From NCBI RefSeq assembly GCF_032586155.1, contig NZ_JAWHTC010000001.1, forward strand, positions 434,001 through 498,000: 64,000 nucleotides of DNA. Reading direction: 5' to 3'. Below are positions 8,641 to 18,424 of the stretch, one piece after another. A program made the position numbers and the translations under genes. Each line of letters begins with the position of its first letter. Within the stretch, counting starts at the first letter, position 1. Under the pieces are notes generated by a model. That model did no database searches. It saw nothing but the letters and a program-made list of their open reading frames with translations, and was not told where the DNA came from. The stretch is from JAWHTC01 sp032586155. GTDB lineage: Bacteria > Pseudomonadota > Alphaproteobacteria > Rhodobacterales > Rhodobacteraceae.

Positions 8641-10186
8641 TAGCAGCTTCGATCACCCCGCTCTGGTGGCGAACAATCGCTCCTGCATGCCCCATCAGGC
8701 TTGAATATGCTGACAGCATTTCCACCTGGTGACCCGCAGCGCTGAGCTGCTCCACCAGCTCAGGATCGAAATTGGCTTCAAGTTTGAGACTTGTCGTGTC
8801 GTCCCCCCAAGTCTTTCCCAAAAGCCACCGAGGAGAGCTAATTGCTTCCTGAAGTGGCATTCCGAACTGTGCATAGCGCGAAAAAACCGCGGCTTGGGTT
8901 TGTGGCTGACCTTCGCCCCCCATTGTCCCATAGGACATTACACGCCCGTCGTCCAGCACCGCCAACGCCGGGTTGAGTGTGTGGAACGGCCGCTTGCCCG
9001 GAGCGAGTTGGTTTGGTCCTTGGCTCAAGCTGAACCCGGCGCCACGGTTCTGGAACGTGACGCCGGTTTCGGGACAGATCAGCCCGCTGCCGAATTCCCA
9101 GAACACGCTCTGAATGAAACTGACGACCGTGCCGTTCTGATCTGCCGCACCCATCCAAATTGTGTCGCCCTGTTTGGCCTCGTGCGGCCAGGCCAGCGCT
9201 GCGTCCGGGTCGATTGCCGCCGCCATGCGATCAAGAGTTTTGCCGTCAAGAAACGACTGTGCCGGGGCGCTCATTGTTGCGGGGTCGCCAAGTTCCGAAT
9301 TGCGCAGGATGAATGCCTGCTTGGTGGCTTCGACTAGCCCATGGATATGAGCAAAGCTCTCACCCCGAGTGATACCCAGACGGTCGAACACTCCGAGAAT
9401 GGCCAGTGAGGACATGCCCTGCGTCGGTGGACCAATGTTATAAAGTGTTCCCAGCGACGTGGAAATCTTGAGCGGTGCTTGCTGTTCGGCACTGTAGGCA
9501 TTGAAATCGGCCAGTCTCAGCGGACTGCCCTGAGCTTCGAGAAACTGAGCGTGAGCTGCGGCAATATCGCCATGATAATAGCTTGCGCTATCCTCGCCAA
9601 TCGCCGCTAAGGTTCCGCCCAGGGCGGCTTGAACCAGGCGATGCCCTGCCTCGGGAGCGCGCGCCTCTACTAGGTACACATCGCCAAATCCTGGAACATC
9701 GCGCAGCCCGTCGAGCTTCTCGCCGGTCGTCACCGATTGGTTTCGGGTCACGGCTACGCCTGTTCTGGCCAGATCAATCGCCGGGCTAAGCAATTCCGCC
9801 AGCGGCATTCGCCGCGCCGGATCAATCAGCTCCAGTGCCGCCTGCCAGCCGCCTACCGTGCCCGGTACTGTCAGCGCCGCCAACGCGCCGCGCGCTGGTA
9901 TTGCCTTTTCGTGCCCGCGCTCCGCATACCATTTGGGCGTGGCAAGCCCAGCGGCTTGACCACAGGCCGAAATCGCCACAGGTGCCTTTCCCTTTCGGTG
10001 GATCAGCCAAAATCCATCCCCACCGATTCCATTCATGTGTGGGTAAACGACAGCAATCGCCGCCGCTGCGGCCACCATCGCCTCGATGGCGGTTCCTCCG
10101 GCATCGAGAACATCCGCACCAATTTTGGTTGCCACGCGATGCGGGGCAGTCATCCCACCTGTCACGCCCAGAGCAGTTTCGATCAT
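8603..10186 (-). CDS. ggt: Gamma-glutamyltransferase family protein (copy 1)
   Basis: A 527-residue Ntn-hydrolase of the gamma-glutamyltranspeptidase family, which removes gamma-glutamyl groups from glutathione and related amides. The N-terminal HRVATKIGADVLDAGGTAIE and the NGIGGDGFWLIHRKG segment (the family GGG/FW motif) are present. The self-cleavage threonine is probably the Thr of GDTIWMGAADQNG at the large/small subunit junction, followed by GSGLICPETGVTFQNRG. No signal peptide is evident, unlike E. coli Ggt, so a cytoplasmic role is likely. It overlaps the start of the broken acyl-CoA synthetase and belongs to a minus-strand operon that also has a second, divergent copy. Cephalosporin-acylase-like activity is an alternative. 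Confidence 0.85.
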   Translation of the reverse strand: MIETALGVTGGMTAPHRVATKIGADVLDAGGTAIEAMVAAAAAIAVVYPHMNGIGGDGFWLIHRKGKAPVAISACGQAAGLATPKWYAERGHEKAIPARGALAALTVPGTVGGWQAALELIDPARRMPLAELLSPAIDLARTGVAVTRNQSVTTGEKLDGLRDVPGFGDVYLVEARAPEAGHRLVQAALGGTLAAIGEDSASYYHGDIAAAHAQFLEAQGSPLRLADFNAYSAEQQAPLKISTSLGTLYNIGPPTQGMSSLAILGVFDRLGITRGESFAHIHGLVEATKQAFILRNSELGDPATMSAPAQSFLDGKTLDRMAAAIDPDAALAWPHEAKQGDTIWMGAADQNGTVVSFIQSVFWEFGSGLICPETGVTFQNRGAGFSLSQGPNQLAPGKRPFHTLNPALAVLDDGRVMSYGTMGGEGQPQTQAAVFSRYAQFGMPLQEAISSPRWLLGKTWGDDTTSLKLEANFDPELVEQLSAAGHQVEMLSAYSSLMGHAGAIVRHQSGVIEAANDPRSDGLAYAV

Positions 10187-10325
10187 CGTTCAATCCGTGT
10201 TTTCGCACCTGGACGGGCATGCCTTCGGTGCCGCGATTACGGGCAAGAATGCCCCTTTCTTGCGGTTTTACAAGTGAAGCCTCGTCGCAGGCTATTTGTG
10301 AAACACGTCAGGGCTACTGCTGCGG

Positions 10326-11282
10326 TCAGGGCGTTCCTGCCAGCATCGCCTCAACCAGCTTTTGTATACGCAGCGCCTCTTCGGGTGTGGCCAAACGATT
10401 AGGTTTCCCTTCAATGCACAGGCGCAGATCATCAAGCTGCGCCTTCAGGCTGGCCGCTCTCGGATCCTCGGGCCGTTCCCTGACTTCGGTAAACTCGCCT
10501 CCATCTGACATGGCATCGACATAAAAATCGGTGATGCGCCTGCTGGCACGCGAGCCCTTGATTGTCAGTTCCTGGCGGTCCGGCTGTGCACCGCCAACAC
10601 TGGCCATGATCGTCACTGGCCGACCATCCGACGTTTCAAGCCGGGCCTGCATATGGGTTTCGCATAGGGCAGGATCGGCCGGATAGGATGGACGCGCCCA
10701 AACAACAGAAAGCGGCCCGAGGATGCGTTCCGAAAAAAACAGGAAGTGCGAAATTACTTCACGGGTCATACCGCCCTCGGCGCGGAACCTCAGCCAATCC
10801 GCCGCCTTCTGCCATTCCCGCGGCCAGGCGCCATAGGTGACGACGATATCGACACCGACAAGCTCACCCAGCATCCCACTTTTGGCCGCGTGTGATACAT
10901 CGGTCATCGCCGCGCCTGCCGCTTGGGTAAAGTTGACAGCAGCGGGAACCCCGAAGGCGGCCAAGCGGGCGACAAGGTCTTCACTTTCACTAACATTCAC
11001 GCCCAACGGTTTCTCAAGAAACACAGCTTTTCCCGCAGCAGCAGCAGCGAGAGCATAGGCTTTTCGTGGCTCTGGCGGACAGGACAGATACACCAGATCA
11101 GCAGCCGCAATCGCACTGTCCGCGTCTTTTGAGATTTCCGCATCAGGGGCCATCCGCAAAGCCAACTCGCAGGCTCGCGGGTCGGGATCCCATAATGCAA
11201 CAGGTTGATATCCCTCGTGGCGAAGCATGTGTTCAAGCATCCGCCGCCCCATGATCCCCAAGCCAACAACCGCAGTCTTCAA
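10326..11282 (-). CDS. Gfo/Idh/MocA-type NAD(P)-dependent oxidoreductase
   Basis: A 318-residue dehydrogenase with an N-terminal Rossmann fold (LKTAVVGLGIMGRRMLEHML) and the family segment FLEKPLGVNVSESEDL, whose EKP lysine is the usual catalytic/cofactor residue. The C-terminal part is a GFO_IDH_MocA alpha/beta domain. The TTG start at 11282 is preferred because GGAGGG lies seven bases upstream and the Rossmann strand begins at once. An ATG at 11309 would overlap the preceding gene. It lies between a formamidase-like gene and a gamma-glutamyltransferase on one strand. The substrate is unknown; sugars, inositols and amino compounds are all possible. Confidence 0.82.
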   Translation of the reverse strand: MKTAVVGLGIMGRRMLEHMLRHEGYQPVALWDPDPRACELALRMAPDAEISKDADSAIAAADLVYLSCPPEPRKAYALAAAAAGKAVFLEKPLGVNVSESEDLVARLAAFGVPAAVNFTQAAGAAMTDVSHAAKSGMLGELVGVDIVVTYGAWPREWQKAADWLRFRAEGGMTREVISHFLFFSERILGPLSVVWARPSYPADPALCETHMQARLETSDGRPVTIMASVGGAQPDRQELTIKGSRASRRITDFYVDAMSDGGEFTEVRERPEDPRAASLKAQLDDLRLCIEGKPNRLATPEEALRIQKLVEAMLAGTP

Positions 11283-11298
11283 AGCCAATCCCTCCAGA

Positions 11299-12249
11299 TC
11301 ATTCCACATGTCCAGCCAACAAGTTGGTATCCATCATCATATGTATCCCCTTGTTGCCATTTACTGTTTGCGTCACCCTCAGGTCACCTGCTAGCGAACA
11401 CAACATGTAAGCGTCTTCGCTCCCAAGTCCGGTGCGCTCGACGATCCATTCGATCATGTCCCTCAATGCCATTTCAACGCAGCGGTCCAGATCTTCGTGC
11501 ATCCCCATGGTGATCAGGTGCGTCGGGGTTTGGGCCCGGGGGTAACTAAGCTTCATATCATTTCGAACAGTAAGTCGGAACGTCCCTTCCAGAGCGGTTT
11601 CGATTGCCGTTACACAGACTTCGCCATCTCCCTGTGCACCATGCCCGTCGCCACACCAGAACATCGCGCCTTCGGTGTGCACCGGCAGGTAAAGCGTCGT
11701 GCCCGCGACAAGTTCCTTGTTGTCGATGTTGCCACCATGTGCCCTGGGCTGGATTGTTGAAATGCGACCCCAGTTCGAAGGTGGTGCCACGGCCATCACT
11801 CCGAAAAACGGTTTTAGCGGCAGCGCAAGTCCCCAGGACAGCCGGGCCTGCATTTCGTCCCGATCAAGAGGTATCGTAACAACCCGGCTTGTTTGGAAAT
11901 CGTCCGGTAATGTGCCCGCCAGAGGGCGTATCAGGTTCCAACCCCAATCCTGACGAAGCGCGACGTCAATTATCTGAACTTCCAAAACATCCCCGGGTTT
12001 CGCCCCTGCGACTGCCACGGGCCCGGTCAGGATGTGGCCTGGCAGCTGACGGGGTGAACGAGCGTGTATTTCCAAGAGTTCAGGCGGAATATGGAAACCA
12101 GCATCCAAAGGAGGGATTTGATCAGGTCCTCCAGATACCGTCTCTATGGTTACCGTGTCTCCGCTTTGAATTTCAATCGCAGGGGCAATGGCCGCATCAA
12201 AGTACCCCCATACACAAGTTTCGGGGCTGGCGCATAGTCGATGTGTCAT
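11299..12249 (-). CDS. Acetamidase/formamidase family amidohydrolase
   Basis: A 316-residue member of the FmdA_AmdA family, metal-dependent hydrolases of short amides. The family segments PGDVLEVQIID and FWCGDGHGAQGDGEVCVTAIE are clear. It is shorter than classical formamidases (~400 residues) and matches the common 300-residue subgroup. The stop is followed 16 bp later by the TTG start of the oxidoreductase, so the genes are co-transcribed. With two gamma-glutamyltransferases in the same run, it may hydrolyse an amide released from a gamma-glutamylated compound; this is inference. Confidence 0.85.
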   Translation of the reverse strand: MTHRLCASPETCVWGYFDAAIAPAIEIQSGDTVTIETVSGGPDQIPPLDAGFHIPPELLEIHARSPRQLPGHILTGPVAVAGAKPGDVLEVQIIDVALRQDWGWNLIRPLAGTLPDDFQTSRVVTIPLDRDEMQARLSWGLALPLKPFFGVMAVAPPSNWGRISTIQPRAHGGNIDNKELVAGTTLYLPVHTEGAMFWCGDGHGAQGDGEVCVTAIETALEGTFRLTVRNDMKLSYPRAQTPTHLITMGMHEDLDRCVEMALRDMIEWIVERTGLGSEDAYMLCSLAGDLRVTQTVNGNKGIHMMMDTNLLAGHVE

Positions 12250-12349
12250 GGAGCCTATCCTGAAGAATTGTGACCCTTACCGTGGCAAGCGCTCACCAGC
12301 AGCGCAACAAAATAGTTCACTGGAAATCAGACACTGCGCGCGACTTGGA

Positions 12350-13945
12350 TCAAAATCCGACAGCCGCACCGTCTTTGCGTGGATCAGAGCCGCCGGCATA
12401 GCCGCCGCCCGGCAGGCGGTGAACAAGTTGAGCTCCGCCAAACCCAAAGGCGGAATCGGGCTCTTCCATTGCGAGGCGATGCCCTAACCCTTCCAGCTCG
12501 TCCAGGGTCTGCGTTGTCATCGTGGTTTCGCAAGCCACACCAAGCCCTTGCGTGAACCGCCAGCGCGGCGCATCTGCAGCCATTTGCGGATCCTGCCCCC
12601 AAAGCTGCGTGCGCAATACCATCTGCACGTGCCCCTGGGGCTGCATCGGGCCGCCCATAACGCCAAAACTCATGATTGGACTGGTTTTCCCCATGAGGAA
12701 ACCGGGGATGATCGTGTGGAACGGACGTTTGCCGGGACCGACTGCATTGGGGCTGGCGCGATCAAGCGAGAATCCCCAACCTCGGTTCTGCAGGTGAATC
12801 CCGGTCTCAGGAACAGTCACACCCGAGCCAAACCCGGCATAGTTGGACTGAATGTATGACACCATCATGCCCGACGCATCCGCAGTGCTCAGATAAACCG
12901 TACCCCCGCGTTTCGGAGCGCCGGAACCAAAGTCCTGCGCCCTCGACGGATCAATCAGCCTGGCGCGCGCCGCAAGATAGTCATCATCCAGCAGATCATC
13001 GGGTGACACAGCTTTCATGTGCGCAATATCCCCCAAATAGCCATGGGTATCAGCCAAGGCCAGTTTCATCGCCTCGATCTGAAGATGAACAGCACGCGGG
13101 TCGTCTGCGTCAAGCTCGCGAATATCGGTGTGGCTCAGAATGCCAAGCGCCATCAGCGCCGCAATGCCCTGACCGTTGGGTGGGATTTCGTGCAGCGTGA
13201 CATCATCAAACCTTTTCGAAATCGTACCGCACCAGTCCGGGCGGTGCGATGCCAGATCCCGAGAAGTCATCACCCCGCCGTGGGCCTTGGAAAACGCAAC
13301 AATTGCGTCCGCGATTTGGCCTTCGTAAAAGGCCTTGCCCTTGGTTTCAGCAATCAATCTCAAGCTGCGCGCAAGCGCCCGGTTGGTAAACCGTTCTCCG
13401 GCAACAGGGGCCTCGCCCTTTGGCAAAAACGTTTCCGCAAATCCCGGCTGATCAGCCAACTGCTCACCACCCCGTGCCCAAAGTTGAGCAATCTTGGGGG
13501 ACACCGGAAACCCACGCTCGGCGTACCCGATGGCCGGTTCAAACAAGGTTTGGAAGGGCAATGATCCAAATTTCTCGGATATCTCGACCCAAGCGGATAC
13601 TGCGCCGGGCACTGTTACGCTGTTCCAGCCGTGCATCGGCATTTCATCACGCCCGGCAAATTTTTTAAATGACCAAGCCTCAGGAGCCCGGCCCGAGGCA
13701 TTCAAGCCGTGTAGGTGCTTGCCATCCCAAAGAATCGCAAACGCGTCGGAACCGACCCCGTTGCCTGTTGGCTCGACTACGGCCAAAGTGATCGCTGTGG
13801 CCACGGCCGCGTCCGCAGCGTTGCCTCCGCGGGCAATCATCGAGAGCCCCGCCTGTGCTGCCAGCGGTTGCGAGGTGGCCACTATGTTGTCTGCCAAGAC
13901 AGCCGAGCGACGTGAATTGTATTGCTGTGAAGAACACAAATGCAT
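12350..13945 (-). CDS. ggt: Gamma-glutamyltransferase family protein (copy 2)
   Basis: A 531-residue gamma-glutamyltranspeptidase homologue. It has SMIARGGNAADAAVATAITL near the N-terminus, the nucleophile context GGTVYLSTADASGMMVSYIQ, and GSGVTVPETGIHLQNRGWGF behind it. It is clearly divergent from the copy at 8.6-10.2 kb, so it is not a recent duplication. No signal peptide is seen. It is the first gene of the six-gene minus-strand run. The start at 13945 is the only ATG near the family N-terminus. A 12-bp perfect palindrome lies 26 bp upstream of it and could be the operator for the run. Confidence 0.85.
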   Translation of the reverse strand: MHLCSSQQYNSRRSAVLADNIVATSQPLAAQAGLSMIARGGNAADAAVATAITLAVVEPTGNGVGSDAFAILWDGKHLHGLNASGRAPEAWSFKKFAGRDEMPMHGWNSVTVPGAVSAWVEISEKFGSLPFQTLFEPAIGYAERGFPVSPKIAQLWARGGEQLADQPGFAETFLPKGEAPVAGERFTNRALARSLRLIAETKGKAFYEGQIADAIVAFSKAHGGVMTSRDLASHRPDWCGTISKRFDDVTLHEIPPNGQGIAALMALGILSHTDIRELDADDPRAVHLQIEAMKLALADTHGYLGDIAHMKAVSPDDLLDDDYLAARARLIDPSRAQDFGSGAPKRGGTVYLSTADASGMMVSYIQSNYAGFGSGVTVPETGIHLQNRGWGFSLDRASPNAVGPGKRPFHTIIPGFLMGKTSPIMSFGVMGGPMQPQGHVQMVLRTQLWGQDPQMAADAPRWRFTQGLGVACETTMTTQTLDELEGLGHRLAMEEPDSAFGFGGAQLVHRLPGGGYAGGSDPRKDGAAVGF

Positions 13946-14415
13946 CCTTTTGGCCTTTCAGATTGTAGTCATGCGATCGCATTTAACTTTCGAGTGGTTT
14001 CTTGTCTCAGATGGCTAACCCGGTCAGATTACCCAAATAGACTTGGAGTTACCCACGCAAATTCTGATCTGACATCCTAGAAAGAACGGCAATGCCAGAA
14101 CAGCATCGTCACTCCGAAGGTCGCCATCGTCAACGTCTGATTGTCGCGGGTTCCCTAGCCGGACATCGTCTAGTTTCCGCGTGATTTTCGCCAGCTCAAT
14201 CAGATGCATCATACACCAAAATGCGCTCTGACCGGCCAGTCGTTGCGCCAGGCGTCAATTACAGGCGTGTGGATGGAACAAGGCGATGGCCAAACCGCGG
14301 CAACGGATGCAATGGGTCGATACTATTTGAAAGTCGCCATAGGTTACTTGCTTGGAGAGCCAATGTTCCGGCTTGCCAGCACAGAGGCCTTGAATTGGGT
14401 TGGGCGATCCAGACG
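13946..14415. other. Intergenic stretch between the gamma-glutamyl operon and the sulfatase gene
   Basis: 470 bp with no gene I can support. Short frames exist on both strands, but none has a ribosome site with a recognisable family or typical Roseobacter composition; the region is more AT-rich than its neighbours. It must contain the promoter of the minus-strand gamma-glutamyl operon, near the palindrome at 13971-13982. It also contains whatever ends the sulfatase transcript arriving from the right. No clear terminator hairpin was found. Confidence 0.5.
13971..13982. promoter_or_regulatory. 12-bp perfect palindrome, candidate operator
   Basis: ATGCGATCGCAT is identical to its reverse complement. 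It lies 26 bp upstream of the start of the second gamma-glutamyltransferase, where a repressor of the GntR or LacI type could act. The regulator is not identified and no matching regulator gene adjoins it. The functional call is inference; the palindrome is seen directly. Confidence 0.4.
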
Positions 14416-15978
14416 TCACGCTATCCGGTCTGCCTGAGGGCTTTCGTCCATTTGTGCGATCAGATGGTGGATCAGGCGTTCGGACAGATGTGCCTTAACT
14501 GTCTGATGTTCGGCACTGTCCCAAAGATTGTTGGTCTCATGCGGATCGTCGACGAGATCATAAAGCTCGCCCCAGGGCTGGTCGTGGTAGACGGTGTATT
14601 TCCACGACTTGGTGAGCAGGCTGCGCACCCGCGCAGGAGATTCGAAGCCAAGCCGTTTGCCGCCGTCATTGTATTCGATCAGCGTCTCGTCGCGCGGGCC
14701 TTCGGCGCCAGCTATGGCTGACAGGAAGCTTTTTCCCTGATTGCCGTTGAAAGGTTCAAGCCCGGCGCGATCAAGGATGGTGGCGGAGAGGTCGACGGTT
14801 GAACACAGGGCATCGCTGACAGCGGCGGTGCGATGTGCGGGGTCACTCCAGATGAATGGCACCTGTGTGATTGCACGGAAGGGCAGAGCGCCTTTCAGGA
14901 GCATGTTGAAATCACCCAGATAGTCGCCGTGATCGGAATTGTAACAGATGACAGTGTTGTCGAGCTGACCACTGTCCTCGAGCGCGCCTATGATCTCACC
15001 CACCGCGTCGTCGATGAAGGCCATCATGCCGGCGGTTAGGGCCATGGCTTCCTTGATTTGCTGATCGTCCAGCATCATCGCTGTTTGCGGGGTTGTCTGG
15101 CCACCATCGCCTTTCCAGTTGTCGTGCAACCACTGCATTGGTGGCGTCGGGTTCTTGTGGGCTTCGTAAGGTAGCGTCACTTCAAAATCCTCGGGTCTGT
15201 ACATATCCCAGTATTTGCCCGGTGGATTGAACGGGTGATGCGGGTCGGGGAAGCTGACGAAGGCGAAGAACGGGGCGTCTTCGCCGGAGCGCGAAGTGAT
15301 GTAGTTGATGGCGCTGTCGCGGATATAGGCGGTTGGGTAGAGCTCTTCCGGGATCGGGGTGCGATAGGCCTGCGGACAGGAATAGTTGTGCGATAGCTGG
15401 TTGGCATCGTCCTGAAGCGCCCGCCAGTCGGGCGCGGTTTCACGGAACCATTGCTGGTAGTGCCCGCCGCAGCGGTCACCGTGCGAGGTGACCATGTCGA
15501 CATGGTTGTAGCCATAATAGGGCGTCTTGATTTTGTAGCGGCCGTCGCCATCGTATTGGGCCGGTTCTTCTTCGTAATGGGCGATCGGCGCACGTTTCCA
15601 GGCATCGGGTTTGGCCGTGATTTCTTCCCGTGTTTTGCCCATGGGGGGCAGGTTGGTGAAGGGTTGAAGGTGGCTTTTGCCGATCGCAGCGGTGTGATAG
15701 CCCGCCCCGGCCAGAAGATCGACGAATGTATTGGCGTTTTCCGGCAGGACGCAGCCGTTGAAGCGCAACCCATGCAGGCTGGGATAGCGTCCGGTCAGAA
15801 GCGAGGCTCGGTTTGGCATGCAGACGGGCGAAGCGACGTGGAAATTGTCGAACCGGGTGCCGCGTGCGGCGATGGCGTCGATGTTGGGTGTTTTCAGGAC
15901 CGGATGGCCATAGCACCCCAACCAGTCGGCGCGCTGTTGATCGGTGATCAGGAACAGGAAGTTGGGGCGTTTTGTCAT
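14416..15978 (-). CDS. Type I sulfatase (choline-sulfatase/arylsulfatase-like)
   Basis: A 520-residue alkaline-phosphatase-superfamily sulfatase that hydrolyses a sulfate ester. The formylglycine motif CMPNR begins at Cys53 (C-x-P-x-R) and is followed by ASLLTGR. Metal ligands appear as ITDQQ near residue 13 and the YNSDHGDYLGD segment further on. There is no signal peptide, so the enzyme should be cytoplasmic and act on an imported substrate. The next genes in its direction of origin are a TRAP permease and TAXI receptor on the same strand. The exact substrate cannot be read. Maturation needs a formylglycine-generating or anaerobic sulfatase-maturing enzyme, which is not in the window. Confidence 0.9.
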   Translation of the reverse strand: MTKRPNFLFLITDQQRADWLGCYGHPVLKTPNIDAIAARGTRFDNFHVASPVCMPNRASLLTGRYPSLHGLRFNGCVLPENANTFVDLLAGAGYHTAAIGKSHLQPFTNLPPMGKTREEITAKPDAWKRAPIAHYEEEPAQYDGDGRYKIKTPYYGYNHVDMVTSHGDRCGGHYQQWFRETAPDWRALQDDANQLSHNYSCPQAYRTPIPEELYPTAYIRDSAINYITSRSGEDAPFFAFVSFPDPHHPFNPPGKYWDMYRPEDFEVTLPYEAHKNPTPPMQWLHDNWKGDGGQTTPQTAMMLDDQQIKEAMALTAGMMAFIDDAVGEIIGALEDSGQLDNTVICYNSDHGDYLGDFNMLLKGALPFRAITQVPFIWSDPAHRTAAVSDALCSTVDLSATILDRAGLEPFNGNQGKSFLSAIAGAEGPRDETLIEYNDGGKRLGFESPARVRSLLTKSWKYTVYHDQPWGELYDLVDDPHETNNLWDSAEHQTVKAHLSERLIHHLIAQMDESPQADRIA

Positions 15979-16003
15979 TGTCGGTCCATGGCCTTATGTT
16001 GCA

Positions 16004-18340
16004 TCAGGCCGATAGTTCGCGTTGGGCACTGAAGTGGTGCAGCGCAAGAAGGGCGATGGCAACGGCGATGCCAGCGAAATGGATCAATTCGGGGCGCATC
16101 AGCACCGCGACGGCTGTTGTGAGCCGCAGGCCGATCCATAAACTGGAAAGCGGCTTGGCATCATATCCGGCCAGGGCGCTGGCCACCAGGTAGAGCGCCA
16201 GAAAAAGCCTGGCCAGCAGCCAAAGGAGCGCGCCGGTTTGGACCCCGTTCTCATACCCGGGCAAGGTGGCACCCGAGGGGCTGGACGGGTCGATCAGGGC
16301 CTGATCGATCAACAGCAGTTCCGGGTAGAAGGCAAAGACAAAGGGAATGGCGAACATCACGATGCCCGAGCGCACGGCGCTGAACCCTGTCGCCATCGGT
16401 TCGGCCCGGGTGATGGTCGAGGCGGCGAACGCGGCCAGAGCCACCGGCGGGGTGATGGCTGAGGCAACGGCAAAGTAGAAGATGAACATATGCGCCGTGA
16501 AGGTTGCGATCCCCAGCCCGATCAGAAGCGGCCCCATCAAAAGCGCGACGTTCACATAGGCGGGCACAGCGGGCATGCCCATCCCGAGCAGAACTGCCAG
16601 CAGCATGGTGATCACCAGCGCGATGAACTGGAACATGACCGAGCCGCCACCGCCTAGGTCGAAGGACAAAAGGAAGCGCAGAACGTCGATGGCGACGAAT
16701 TTCGACAAGCCGGTGAAGTTCAGGCACACGTCGATTACGGTGACGGCCAGGAACATCAAGTAGAGCGTCGAAATGGTGATACCGGATTCTGCCAACGCAT
16801 CCAGAACCTTGCGGGGCCGTGCGCGAAAATCCTTGTCGAGAAACAGCAGGACCAGCACGAATAGTGCCGCCCACCAGCCTGTTGCGCCCGCGTCCCCGGC
16901 AGCGTTCTGGTAGATCTGCAACAGCCAGGGCAGGTAAGTCACGCGGCAGCGCTCGCCTTCGATCACCGCCTCGGCACCCAATAGCCAGCCCATTGTGCCA
17001 CAACCGACCATGTCCTTAGGCGTCAGCAGTAGTATGAGGATCAGCAAGATCGGCAGCAGGATCTGGCACAGGTGCAGGATGTCTTCGCCGGTGACGCGCA
17101 TGTCGTCGGTCAGCGTGCCGATGGCCTGGATCCCCTGTTTGCGGGCCTGGAACGAGGCGCTGAGAAACAGGCAGACGAAATACGCGATTGCTGGAAGGGT
17201 CGCTGCTACGATCACGTCGCCGTAAGGCACAGCCGTCATCGCCGCGAGGATGAAAGCCGCCACACCCATGACCGGGGGCATGATTGAGCCACCGGAGGAG
17301 GCTGCCGCCTCCATCCCGCCTGCGAAGACCTTGGAAAAGCCGCGCTTGATCATCATCGGGATGGTCAGCACGCCAGTCGAGAGCACGTTCACCACCGGTC
17401 CGCCCGAGATGGTGCCGAACATGGCCGAGCTGACAATCGCGGCATGGGCGGGGCCGCCGCGCAATTGGCGGGTCCAGCGGAAGGCCAGCTTGATCAGGGT
17501 CTGGCCGCCGGCGGATTTTCCGAACAGCGCGCCGAGAATGATATAGGGAAAGACCACGTTCATGATGACATTCATGAACCGCCCCAGAATACCCGAGGCT
17601 GTGTTGACCAGCGCATCATGCACATTGGGCACGCCGTCCAGGAAGGTTCTGGGCTCTCCGCCCAGCTTGGTCATCAGGTACTTGTTGATGTCGTCGGGCC
17701 CATGGAAGTACCACACCAGCACGGTGCCGATGGTGTAAAGCGCGATGAGGATCGAGACCAGCACCAGCGGCAGGCCCCAGACCTTGATGTTATAGCCCAG
17801 GAACACCAGCATCGACGCGCCCATGATCGCCACCAGCCAAACGCCGGTTGTGGCAACGCATTTGGGGTCTTCCACCGTGTCGGGCGCAGGGAGGCCCATG
17901 GTTTCGGCAAATTCGATTTCGGCCTTGAGGGTTTCGGCCATGATTCGGGCGCGTTCACCGGTGATGGTGTCGATCAGGCAGACGCTGTCGATTTCGACCA
18001 GGTAGGTTAGTGAAATCGCTGCTGCCGAGATGACCAGCGCGATATCCATGAAGGCGCCGAACCAGGCTCGCGACGTGCCCTTCCAGGCCCGCCACATTGA
18101 GTGTTTCAGAGCCACAACCAGCATCATGATGAAGAACACGATCGGGTAGAACCATTCGGTCGCAAAGGCCCGGGTCTTGAGTTTTTCGATGCCGGTAAGC
18201 GTCTGCCACATTTCGTCCCAGCCGGGGATGACCGGGGTGCTGTTGATGACCCCGAGGATGACAAAGACCAGGGCCAGAACATAAACGGCCCGATTGGGAA
18301 AAACCAAGGCTGTTGCCTCGCGTTCCGACGTGTCAGTCAT
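16004..18340 (-). CDS. TRAP transporter fused permease (DctQM-type, 4TM/12TM)
   Basis: A 778-residue integral membrane protein joining the small (Q) and large (M) TRAP permease domains. Many hydrophobic segments are visible. The large-domain signature AAIVSSAMFGTISGGPVVNV and a GGSIMPPVMGVAAFI segment are clear, and similar repeats appear near residues 570-640 (MGMPAVPAYVNVALLMGP). Such fused permeases pair with TAXI-type receptors, and one is encoded just upstream. Transport is driven by a sodium or proton gradient. Flanking sulfatases suggest an organosulfate or other anionic substrate. The gene is separated from the receptor by an 84-bp gap with a strong hairpin. Confidence 0.92.
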   Translation of the reverse strand: MTDTSEREATALVFPNRAVYVLALVFVILGVINSTPVIPGWDEMWQTLTGIEKLKTRAFATEWFYPIVFFIMMLVVALKHSMWRAWKGTSRAWFGAFMDIALVISAAAISLTYLVEIDSVCLIDTITGERARIMAETLKAEIEFAETMGLPAPDTVEDPKCVATTGVWLVAIMGASMLVFLGYNIKVWGLPLVLVSILIALYTIGTVLVWYFHGPDDINKYLMTKLGGEPRTFLDGVPNVHDALVNTASGILGRFMNVIMNVVFPYIILGALFGKSAGGQTLIKLAFRWTRQLRGGPAHAAIVSSAMFGTISGGPVVNVLSTGVLTIPMMIKRGFSKVFAGGMEAAASSGGSIMPPVMGVAAFILAAMTAVPYGDVIVAATLPAIAYFVCLFLSASFQARKQGIQAIGTLTDDMRVTGEDILHLCQILLPILLILILLLTPKDMVGCGTMGWLLGAEAVIEGERCRVTYLPWLLQIYQNAAGDAGATGWWAALFVLVLLFLDKDFRARPRKVLDALAESGITISTLYLMFLAVTVIDVCLNFTGLSKFVAIDVLRFLLSFDLGGGGSVMFQFIALVITMLLAVLLGMGMPAVPAYVNVALLMGPLLIGLGIATFTAHMFIFYFAVASAITPPVALAAFAASTITRAEPMATGFSAVRSGIVMFAIPFVFAFYPELLLIDQALIDPSSPSGATLPGYENGVQTGALLWLLARLFLALYLVASALAGYDAKPLSSLWIGLRLTTAVAVLMRPELIHFAGIAVAIALLALHHFSAQRELSA

Positions 18341-18376
18341 GGTTCACCCGTGTGATGAATCGGCGATGGAGTTTCA

Positions 18377-18402
18377 GGGCGCCGCCACATAGTGCGGCGC
18401 CC
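18377..18402 (-). promoter_or_regulatory. Intercistronic hairpin between TAXI receptor and TRAP permease genes
   Basis: Perfect 9-bp arms GGGCGCCGC and GCGGCGCCC enclose an 8-base loop. It lies in the gap between the receptor gene and the permease gene on the same strand and is not followed by a T-tract. In transporter operons such hairpins commonly protect the 5' message or partly stop transcription, so that far more receptor than permease is made. That role is inferred; the stem is seen. Confidence 0.7.
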
Positions 18403-18424
18403 AACTGTTCACTTTGGGCGCGGC

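Noticed and set aside
14204..14437. Plus-strand 77-residue frame before the first sulfatase gene
   Set aside because: No family resemblance; it overlaps the 3' end of the sulfatase gene on the other strand.
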